Shown here: piece after piece, positions 1 through 5,358 of the stretch
How the letters are laid out: each line of letters begins with the position of its first letter
Numbering within the stretch: the stretch's first letter is position 1
Source of the DNA: Methanosalsum sp.
GTDB lineage: Archaea > Halobacteriota > Methanosarcinia > Methanosarcinales > Methanosarcinaceae
Direction: 5' to 3'
Assembly (NCBI GenBank): GCA_007127385.1
Contig: SKZM01000094.1
Location: 1 to 6,111, forward strand
DNA length: 6,111 bases
Notes under the pieces: model-generated
What the model saw: only the letters and a program-made list of their open reading frames with translations
Databases searched by the model: none
What the model was told of the DNA's origin: nothing
Made by a program: the position numbers and the translations under genes

Positions 1-35
1 GCTGTGGCCTAGTCCGGCATGGCGACGGGCTCCAG

Positions 36-154
36 CGGATAAATGATGAACAACGGGTCTACTGAGGTCTTTCCGACGGGAAAGATCAATGAGGAACCGT
101 TGGAGCACTGATATGCTCATGAATTAAAGCTGTCACAGATAGCAATTCGGAGAG
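36..154 (+). other. tRNA-Trp intron with bulge-helix-bulge splice motif
   Basis: A 119-nt archaeal intron inserted between tRNA positions 37 and 38. The canonical motif for the splicing endonuclease can be built directly. A central 4-bp helix is formed by CTCC (30-33) and GGAG (149-152). A three-base bulge 34-36 is cut after G35, and a three-base bulge 153-155 is cut after G154. An inner helix GGAT (37-40) pairs with ATTC (145-148), including one G-U pair. The outer helix is the anticodon stem. The intron carries a box C/D guide RNA in its 5' two thirds. About 43 nt lie beyond box D, with no further function that I can see. Confidence 0.93.
43..111 (+). ncRNA. Box C/D guide RNA inside the tRNA-Trp intron (targets C34 and C39)
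   Basis: Directs 2'-O-methylation by the fibrillarin/Nop5/L7Ae particle. Box C ATGATGA is at 43-49, D' CTGA at 62-65, C' ATGAGGA at 89-95 and D CTGA at 108-111. The D guide (97-106) pairs over 10 positions with pre-tRNA 29-38, with one G-U pair. The fifth base upstream of box D (G103) faces window base 32, which is tRNA C34. The D' guide (53-60) pairs over 8 bp with 153-160, and its fifth base (G57) faces base 156, which is tRNA position 39. These are the two positions known to be guided by the Haloferax volcanii tRNA-Trp intron; here position 39 is C rather than U. Methylation itself is inferred. Confidence 0.93.
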
Positions 155-197
155 ACCCGTCGATCGTGAGTTCAAATCTCACCAGCCCCATGTATGC

Positions 198-203
198 TTT
201 TTT
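198..203 (+). terminator. Oligo-T terminator after tRNA-Trp
   Basis: Six consecutive T residues begin eight bases past the tRNA 3' end, as expected for archaeal factor-independent termination at U-rich tracts. The tract is short and aroK starts only 40 bp further on. I see no separate well-placed aroK promoter, so partial read-through into aroK is plausible. Confidence 0.5.
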
Positions 204-242
204 AAAAATGAGAGACACAAACCAAGTGGAGATGCCAAACAT

Positions 243-1109
243 ATGGAGCTTAATGGTCAAGGTTATGCAAGTGGTGCAGGAACTATCATAAATGCCATTG
301 CAACCTGGAAGGGTGCTGCTTTTGGAATTGATCTAAAGACATATGCACAGGTTGATCTCTCACAGAAATATCCAGATATAAAAGGTACTATTGAGAACAA
401 TCCCGGTGCAGATACAAGACTTATAGAAAGAGCAGTTGAACTCGTCCTGGAACATTTTAATTTGAGACTTGGAGGTACGGTCAACACAACAACCCAGATC
501 CCTCTAGCCAGCGGTCTCAAAAGCAGCAGTGCTGCAGCAAATGCGTCAGTAATCGCAACCCTGGATGCAATCGGAGAAACAATGGATCCACTTGATGCTG
601 TAAAAATAGGAGTGCATGCTGCCAGAGACGTTGGAGTTACCGTCACAGGAGCTTTTGATGATGCCTGTGCATCACTCCTGGGAGGTGTAGTGATCACTGA
701 TAATTCCAGTATGGAACTTGTAAAAAGAGAAAATGTGGAAATGGAAGTTCTCATTCTCTCACCGGACAGAAAAGCTTACAGTTCACAGACTGATGTAATC
801 CGTTCAAAGCTCATGGCACCCTGGATAGACATTGCCTATGACCTGGCATTGGAAGGAAAGTATGAAAAAGCAATGACACTCAACGGTATTCTTTACTGCA
901 GTGCACTGGGTTTTGATACTGAACCGATGATGAAAGGTCTGGAAGCAGGAGTAAATGGAGTAAGTCTATCTGGCACAGGCCCTTCCTATGTAGCACTGGT
1001 AGATCATGATAAGGTCAGTACTCTTCAAAAATACTGGAATGAACTGAACATAAGCGGAAATGTGATAAAGACCAAAATCAATAATGAACCTTCAATGAAA
1101 TCTAGGTAA
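243..1109 (+). CDS. aroK: Archaeal (GHMP-type) shikimate kinase
   Basis: Cytosolic enzyme that phosphorylates shikimate to shikimate 3-phosphate with ATP, in the common aromatic pathway. The 288-residue protein belongs to the GHMP kinase superfamily, not the P-loop AroK of bacteria. Three features show this: the N-terminal stretch with NAIAT and KGAAFGIDL (residues 17-31); the GHMP ATP-binding loop PLASGLKSSSAA (87-98); and the glycine-rich C-terminal motif SLSGTGPS (241-248). The segment TGAFDDACASLLGG (135-148) is typical of archaeal shikimate kinases and argues against homoserine or mevalonate kinase. The length matches the family. The start is supported by GGAG at 228-231 and by the N-terminus beginning where family members begin. 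It lies between tRNA-Trp and a chorismate mutase gene, 10 bp upstream of the latter, which fits an aromatic operon. The residue before KGAAF is Trp, where I recall Gly being common. Confidence 0.95.
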   Translation: MELNGQGYASGAGTIINAIATWKGAAFGIDLKTYAQVDLSQKYPDIKGTIENNPGADTRLIERAVELVLEHFNLRLGGTVNTTTQIPLASGLKSSSAAANASVIATLDAIGETMDPLDAVKIGVHAARDVGVTVTGAFDDACASLLGGVVITDNSSMELVKRENVEMEVLILSPDRKAYSSQTDVIRSKLMAPWIDIAYDLALEGKYEKAMTLNGILYCSALGFDTEPMMKGLEAGVNGVSLSGTGPSYVALVDHDKVSTLQKYWNELNISGNVIKTKINNEPSMKSR

Positions 1110-1119
1110 GGCGAAACCA

Positions 1120-1407
1120 ATGAAACAGCTGGACGAAGCACGGGAAGAAATTCATAATATTGATACTGAAATCATCTCGCTTATAAGAAAAAGAGTAGAC
1201 ATGGCAGACACAATACTGAGATTCAAAAAGGAGGAAGGAATATCAATCAATGACGAAACTCAAAATGAGGTAGTTCTAAGAAGAGCGACCGATATTGCCA
1301 CAGAGCTGAATCTTGATAGTGGTGCGGTAAAAAATATCTTTAAAATACTTATACAGATGAACATAGATCGTCAACATGAACTAAGTGGAGAGGGAAACCT
1401 CCCATAA
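1120..1407 (+). CDS. Chorismate mutase, AroQ class (short, monofunctional)
   Basis: Converts chorismate to prephenate, the branch to Phe and Tyr. The 95-residue all-helical protein has the length of a stand-alone AroQ domain with no prephenate dehydratase or dehydrogenase fusion. Aligned by eye with the E. coli P-protein mutase domain, Arg8, Arg25, Lys36, Asp45 and Gln85 match R11, R28, K39, D48 and Q88. The positions of R51 and E52 appear as Gln48 and Asn49, which is unusual. The C-terminal helix (KNIFKILIQMNIDRQ, 71-85) is typical. The gene starts 10 bp after the shikimate kinase stop. The ribosome site is weak (AGGT, overlapping the aroK stop region), suggesting translational coupling. The family call is firm; full activity is inferred. 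Confidence 0.88.
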   Translation: MKQLDEAREEIHNIDTEIISLIRKRVDMADTILRFKKEEGISINDETQNEVVLRRATDIATELNLDSGAVKNIFKILIQMNIDRQHELSGEGNLP

Positions 1408-1416
1408 AATATAATG
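1403..1416 (+). promoter_or_regulatory. Possible TATA box in the chorismate mutase-purE gap
   Basis: An AT-rich element (core AAAATATA, 1406-1413) overlaps the end of the chorismate mutase gene. It lies about 25 bp upstream of the purE ribosome site. It resembles an archaeal TATA box, but the predicted start would almost coincide with the Shine-Dalgarno site, and AT-rich sequence is common here. purE may instead be read from the upstream operon. Confidence 0.22.
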
Positions 1417-1450
1417 TCAAATAATGTAGGAATATTGAGGTGTAAAAAAT

Positions 1451-1849
1451 ATGTTAGATATATCAATTTTGATGGGATCTGAATCTGACAGAGCTATAGC
1501 AAACCGTGTCACATCAGTCCTCGAGAAAAGTAACTACTCCTTTGAAGTAGAAGTCATCTCAGCACACAGGGATCCTGAAAAGCTTGAGAAATATATAAAA
1601 GAAAGTGATTCAAAAGTATTTATTGCCATTGCAGGCCTTTCAGCTGCATTGCCTGGTGTGATAGCATCAAAGACTAAAAAACCGGTAATTGGAGTTCCAG
1701 TAAATGCAAAACTTGGCGGATTGGATGCACTCCTCTCAATTGCCCAGATGCCACCTGGTGTACCTGTTGCAAGTGTTGGAATCGATAATGGTGCAAATGC
1801 AGCACATATGGCAATAAGAATACTGGATCTTTGTAAAAGTTCACAGTAA
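1451..1849 (+). CDS. purE: PurE, AIR carboxylase / N5-CAIR mutase family
   Basis: Purine biosynthesis enzyme that yields 4-carboxy-5-aminoimidazole ribonucleotide, either by mutase action on N5-CAIR or directly from AIR and CO2. The 132 residues show the family core: GSESD (9-13) for phosphate binding, SAHR (37-40) with the catalytic His39, and GVPV (81-84) followed by [18 protein letters not shown], as in class I PurE. Two deviations stand out. The class I loop GGAAHLPG reads GLSAALPG (62-69), so its His is Ala66, and the SAHRTP motif reads SAHRDP. A strong ribosome site GAGGTG (1437-1442) lies 8 bases before the start and settles it. No purK is in the window. The gene sits 43 bp after the chorismate mutase and ends before a hairpin terminator. 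Confidence 0.92.
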   Translation: MLDISILMGSESDRAIANRVTSVLEKSNYSFEVEVISAHRDPEKLEKYIKESDSKVFIAIAGLSAALPGVIASKTKKPVIGVPVNAKLGGLDALLSIAQMPPGVPVASVGIDNGANAAHMAIRILDLCKSSQ

Positions 1850-1871
1850 ATACCCTATCAGGATATAAAAC

Positions 1872-1912
1872 CTGCTGGTTTAATGAAAACCAGGCAGTAA
1901 CTACTTTTTTTT
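1872..1912 (+). terminator. Hairpin plus T8 terminator after purE
   Basis: An inverted repeat (1872-1881 with 1887-1897) forms about ten base pairs with one bulged G and a short AT-rich loop. After seven bases comes a run of eight T (1905-1912). It begins 22 bp after the purE stop and 43 bp before nikR, so it most simply ends the aroK-chorismate mutase-purE transcript. A TATA-like GATATAAAA (1862-1870) just upstream leaves open that it sits in the nikR leader. Confidence 0.65.
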
Positions 1913-1954
1913 CACCTACATATCTTCCAGCTAAGAGTTATTGTGAGGTAATAC

Positions 1955-2374
1955 ATGGAACCTGAATTATCAAGAATAGGAGTATCTATTCCAGTAGACC
2001 TTTTATCCAGATTTGACGAAATTATGCATCAGACCGGTTATTCATCTCGTTCCGAAGGTATTCGGGATTCTATCAAGAGTTATATCAAGTACTATGAATG
2101 GGCATGTGAAGTAAAAGGGGACAGAGTTGGAATCATTTCTGTAATATATAACCCATCTCAGCCTGGAATATCAGAGAAATTTTCATCAATCAAATATAGT
2201 TACCCTGAAATATTGATATCCACCTCAAGTATATATCTTTCTGAAAGCGAAATTCTCGAAGTTATCATACTTCAGGGAAATGCAGAAGAGATTAAATCAT
2301 TCAATGAAAATATTATGGCTCAGAAAGGAGTCAAGTATGTAAGACTCAGTACAATTGAGCTTGCCAGTGATTGA
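1955..2374 (+). CDS. NikR-family ribbon-helix-helix regulator lacking the nickel site
   Basis: DNA-binding transcriptional regulator of the NikR family, 139 residues (E. coli NikR has 133). The N-terminal ribbon-helix-helix (about 6-46) is well kept: RIGVSIPVDLL, GYSSRSEGIRDSI. The C-terminal ACT-like sensor domain (about 56-136) aligns without gaps, including LEVIILQG (101-108) and AQKGVKYVRL (122-131). Against E. coli NikR, the four nickel ligands His76, His87, His89 and Cys95 fall on Tyr81, Ser92, Tyr94 and Ile100. It therefore should not bind nickel in the known way; its effector is unknown. A good ribosome site GTGAGGT (1943-1949) supports the start. The gene stands alone behind a terminator and 374 bp upstream of the oxidoreductase operon, and no nickel transporter gene is nearby. 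Confidence 0.88.
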   Translation: MEPELSRIGVSIPVDLLSRFDEIMHQTGYSSRSEGIRDSIKSYIKYYEWACEVKGDRVGIISVIYNPSQPGISEKFSSIKYSYPEILISTSSIYLSESEILEVIILQGNAEEIKSFNENIMAQKGVKYVRLSTIELASD

Positions 2375-2748
2375 GCGGATTTATTATTTCTGCCCGCGTT
2401 ACTATTTAGTGACATGATATTTTTATACATCAGGATAAACAAAAACTACTTAAACCATTAAGCAAATTTTAATTATTGTGTGCTACAAAAAAAAATGTTT
2501 GTAACACTGGGGATTTTTATTTTTCAAGTTTTAAAATTTCCAGCTTTCAACAAAACAAGTTGGGGGTACAAATACCCCTCTTTCCTCCAATCTAATATGT
2601 GATTTTCAGGAAACCTTATAATGAATAATGGAAAATATACTACTACTGTAAAACTACTATGAAATAAAACAGCTATTTACTGTTTACCTATTGCCTTCAA
2701 AATGTGATCTACATTTGAGGGTTCAGGTATTGAAATCGGGGGAATTAA
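2375..2748 (+). promoter_or_regulatory. AT-rich non-coding region between the NikR-like gene and oxidoreductase genes
   Basis: 374 bp with no credible gene. It holds a U-rich tract TTTTTATTTTT (2514-2524) that could terminate the nikR-like transcript, and a compact GC hairpin at 2562-2579. TATA-like elements lie at 2420-2428 (TTTTTATAC), 2615-2622 (CTTATAAT) and 2633-2640. The last two would give a leader of roughly 90-110 nt for the oxidoreductase genes. Which one is used cannot be told from sequence. The purine-rich GGGGGA (2738-2743) is the likely ribosome site for the next gene. Confidence 0.45.
2562..2579 (+). repeat. GGGGTA-CAAA-TACCCC inverted repeat
   Basis: A perfect six-base-pair inverted repeat (2563-2568/2573-2578) with a CAAA loop, plus a closing G-T pair. 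It is the most GC-rich spot in an otherwise AT-rich region. It is followed by a pyrimidine tract (CTCTTTCCTCC) rather than a clean T run. It could be a protein operator, given the NikR-like gene upstream, or a weak terminator; neither is shown. Confidence 0.5.
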
Positions 2749-4473
2749 ATGAGTGTTGACCTTAACATAAAAATTGGTGGGGAGGCAGGTCAGGGACTTC
2801 AGACCATCAGTTCTGTACTTTCAAAAACCCTGCTGCGTGGAGGATATAATGTCTTTGAGTCTCAATACTTTCTGTCACGTATACGAGGGGGACACAACTA
2901 TTCTCAAATACGTGTAAGCAATGAGGAAATACTTTCAAAGAAAGAAAGTGTGGATATTCTGATAGCTCTTGATAGATCCTCAATAGATCAGCATGTGGAT
3001 GAGCTTTCCGGTGGAGTGATACTGATAGATAAAAATGAAATAGACATTGAAGATGAGATATCTTCGATATTCCATGTTCCATTCTCAGATATCGCCAACG
3101 ATGTCAGCGGCAATAAACTTTATACAAACACCGTTGCTACGGGTGCAGTTCTGGGATTGTTATGTTATGATTTTGAATACCTTGCAGAAGTACTGACAGA
3201 TTATTTCAGGAGCAAGGGAGATGAAGTTGTACAGAAGAATATTGACGCTGCAAAAGCAGGATACGATTATTCACAGGAAAATTACAGTCAAAAATGCTAT
3301 TTTTCACTTCAATCTATTGACAATACCTCCAATAAGATACTTATCACAGGTAACGAAGCGATTGGCCTGGGAGCAATAGCTGCCGGTTTGAAGTTTCTGT
3401 CAGCCTATCCCATGTCACCATCCACTGGTGCATTGATATATGTAGCACAGAAAGCAGATCAATATAATATCATTGTTGAACAGGCAGAAGACGAAATAGC
3501 TGCCCTTAATATGGCCATAGGGGCTTCATTTGCAGGAGCAAGATCAATGGTTACCACATCCGGAGGAGGTTTTTCACTTATGGCTGAGGCCCTTGGACTT
3601 GCCGGTATAACAGAAACACCTGTTGTAATCTATATAGGACAAAGACCAGGACCTGCAACCGGACTCCCTACAATGACCGAACAGGGAGATCTGGAATTTG
3701 TAATCCATGCATCTCAGGGAGAGTTCCCAAGGTGCGTTCTTGCTCCGGCAACTGCAGAAGACGCATTTTACCTGACTGCTAGAGCATTCAATATTGCAGA
3801 TAAATATCAGATCCCGGTCTTTATTCTGGCTGACCAGTATCTTGTGGATTCATCGTTTACATCAAAGATATTTGAAACCTCCCGAATATCCAGAGACAGA
3901 TACATATTGTCTGCTGATGAAATTGAATCAATGGATGAATACAAGAGATACCGGATAACAGATTCAGGAATTTCACCAAGAGCAATACCGGGGGTTGCAA
4001 AAAAACTGGTAATAGCTGATAGTGACGAACATAATGAGATTGGCCACATTGACCAAACTTCAGAGAATCGTATAATAATGAACGATAAAAGGCTCAGGAA
4101 AACGGAAGGATTAAAAAATGAGATATATCCACCCCGCATATACGGCTCAGAGAGAGCCGATCTAACGTTTATAGGATGGGGATCAACATATGGACCCCTG
4201 AAAGAATCAGTGGATATCCTCAATAAAAGCGGATTCAATGTGAACCTGATACATTTCAATGAAGTGTATCCACTGCCTGCAAAAACAATACAGAAGATAT
4301 TTTCAGATGTAGAAAAATGTGTCTGCGTAGAAAATAATGCTACAGGACAGTTTGCCAGAGTCTTGAAGATAGAAACTGGGGTTGAGATCTCAGATACTAT
4401 ACTAAAATATGACGGGCTTCCCTTTACTACAGATTATATCATAAACCAAGTTCATGAAAGGAAGATGATCTAA
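2749..4473 (+). CDS. 2-oxoacid:ferredoxin oxidoreductase, fused gamma-alpha subunit
   Basis: Large subunit of a CoA-dependent 2-oxoacid oxidoreductase that oxidises a 2-oxoacid to acyl-CoA and CO2 and reduces ferredoxin. Residues 1-180 are the gamma domain, with GGEAGQGLQT (10-19) and RIRGGHNYSQIR (44-55). After a linker, the alpha pyrimidine-binding domain starts near 197 (ILITGNEAIGLGA). It includes VEQAEDEIAA (243-252), TTSGGGFSLMAE (269-280) and GQRPGPATGLPT (297-308). The DSDEHNEIGHI segment (424-434) and a C-terminal domain (about 470-574) follow. The YPITP motif, important in the Sulfolobus enzyme, reads YPMSP (220-224). The length of 574 is usual for the fused two-subunit type. No ferredoxin-like delta subunit is encoded nearby. 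The substrate (2-oxoglutarate, pyruvate or a broad range) cannot be read from sequence, so I withhold the symbol korA. The gene directly abuts the beta gene. Confidence 0.93.
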   Translation: MSVDLNIKIGGEAGQGLQTISSVLSKTLLRGGYNVFESQYFLSRIRGGHNYSQIRVSNEEILSKKESVDILIALDRSSIDQHVDELSGGVILIDKNEIDIEDEISSIFHVPFSDIANDVSGNKLYTNTVATGAVLGLLCYDFEYLAEVLTDYFRSKGDEVVQKNIDAAKAGYDYSQENYSQKCYFSLQSIDNTSNKILITGNEAIGLGAIAAGLKFLSAYPMSPSTGALIYVAQKADQYNIIVEQAEDEIAALNMAIGASFAGARSMVTTSGGGFSLMAEALGLAGITETPVVIYIGQRPGPATGLPTMTEQGDLEFVIHASQGEFPRCVLAPATAEDAFYLTARAFNIADKYQIPVFILADQYLVDSSFTSKIFETSRISRDRYILSADEIESMDEYKRYRITDSGISPRAIPGVAKKLVIADSDEHNEIGHIDQTSENRIIMNDKRLRKTEGLKNEIYPPRIYGSERADLTFIGWGSTYGPLKESVDILNKSGFNVNLIHFNEVYPLPAKTIQKIFSDVEKCVCVENNATGQFARVLKIETGVEISDTILKYDGLPFTTDYIINQVHERKMI

Positions 4474-5331
4474 ATGACAACCGTTAAGGATTATTCTAAC
4501 GATGTGGAAAATGAGTGGTGCCCGGGGTGTGGGAACTTTGGGATCCTTAAAGCGATCAAAAAAGCACTTTCAGATTTGGACAAAATGCCTCATGAAGTAC
4601 TGATGTGCTCCGGGATCGGACAGGCCGGAAAGCTTCCTCACTACCTTAAATGCAATATATTCAATGGGTTGCACGGACGCGCAATTCCGGTAGCTACAGC
4701 GGCAAAAATTGCAAATCATAATCTTACGGTTATTGCAGTTGGAGGAGATGGGGATATGTATGGTGAAGGAGGAAATCATTTCGTACATAACATACGAAGA
4801 AACCCTGACATTACTATGATAGCACATGACAATCAGATATATGGACTCACAAAGGGTCAGGCATCTCCAACCAGTGATATAGGTATGAAGACAAAGCTGC
4901 AACCGCATGGTGTTGTCAATTCACCCTTCAACCCCCTTTCTGTGGCAATAAGCCTTGGCTGCTCTTTTGTCAGCAGAGGATTTGCAGGAGATGTTGACCA
5001 TTTATCAAAGATCATTGGTCAGGCAATAGATCACAAAGGATTCTCTCTTGTGGATATACTTCAGCCATGTGTTACTTTCAACAAGTTGAATACATTCAAA
5101 TGGTATCGTGAAAGGGTATACAAGCTGGAGGAAACTGACCATGACCCATATAACCAAACCAGGGCATTCGAAAAAGCTCTTGAATGGGGAGAAAAGATTC
5201 CAACAGGTATATTTTACAGAACAGATGAAAATAACTCAACATTTAAGGATATGAGAGGATTAACACCAACACCCCTGGCATATCTGGATGAAGATATTGA
5301 CATAAGCACTTTGGTCAAAGAATTCACATGA
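4474..5331 (+). CDS. 2-oxoacid:ferredoxin oxidoreductase, beta (TPP-binding) subunit
   Basis: Catalytic subunit that binds thiamine diphosphate and one [4Fe-4S] cluster. The 285 residues contain WCPGCGNFG (15-23) and Cys45. Cys199 (LQPC) completes the expected four cluster cysteines, Cys16, Cys19, Cys45 and Cys199, as in the Sulfolobus-type beta subunit. The TPP/Mg motif is GDGDMYGEGGNHF (91-103), followed by NPDITMIAHDNQIYGLTKGQ (110-129). GKLPHYL (52-58) fits the conserved substrate/CoA-side Lys region. The start codon follows the alpha stop with no gap. A ribosome site AGGAAGATGAT (4459-4469) lies inside the alpha gene, so the two are translated together and form one complex. The acceptor is presumably a soluble ferredoxin. 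The gene ends 27 bp from the convergent methyltransferase, and no clear terminator is visible. Confidence 0.95.
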   Translation: MTTVKDYSNDVENEWCPGCGNFGILKAIKKALSDLDKMPHEVLMCSGIGQAGKLPHYLKCNIFNGLHGRAIPVATAAKIANHNLTVIAVGGDGDMYGEGGNHFVHNIRRNPDITMIAHDNQIYGLTKGQASPTSDIGMKTKLQPHGVVNSPFNPLSVAISLGCSFVSRGFAGDVDHLSKIIGQAIDHKGFSLVDILQPCVTFNKLNTFKWYRERVYKLEETDHDPYNQTRAFEKALEWGEKIPTGIFYRTDENNSTFKDMRGLTPTPLAYLDEDIDISTLVKEFT

Positions 5332-5358
5332 AATCTAAAATAAAGTCTGGTCATGAAA

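Larger units (their letters stand above)
1..190 (+). tRNA. tRNA-Trp(CCA), intron-containing, 5' end cut by window edge
   Basis: Decodes UGG. Bases 1-4 are tRNA positions 4-7 of the acceptor stem and pair with 183-186; 187-189 (CCC) imply a missing 5' GGG outside the window. The D stem is 7-9/21-23. The anticodon stem ACGGG (25-29) pairs with CCCGT (156-160). Anticodon CCA is at 32-34 with G37 at 35. The T stem is 166-170/178-182 with loop TTCAAAT, and the discriminator base is A190. CCA is not encoded, since TGT follows. The tRNA is split after position 37 by an intron at 36-154. A tRNA-Trp intron at this site is well known in Euryarchaeota such as Haloferax. The promoter lies left of the window. 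Confidence 0.96.

Noticed and set aside
36..154. Integrated element or attachment site in the tRNA gene.
   Set aside because: The insert has a canonical bulge-helix-bulge motif and box C/D elements at the standard 37/38 site, and there is no duplicated tRNA end or integrase.
243..1109. Homoserine or mevalonate kinase instead of shikimate kinase.
   Set aside because: The TGAFDDACASLLGG segment, the N-terminus and the chorismate mutase neighbour fit archaeal shikimate kinase; homoserine and mevalonate kinases share only the general GHMP motifs.
2495..2602. A 35-codon plus-strand open frame in the long non-coding region.
   Set aside because: It is preceded by an A-run without a ribosome site, has a low-complexity composition and runs through the GC hairpin. 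It shows no recognisable family.
2375..2748. CRISPR array or tandem repeat in the long intergenic region.
   Set aside because: Only short scattered repeats such as ACTACT and CAAGTT are present, with no regular unit or spacing.
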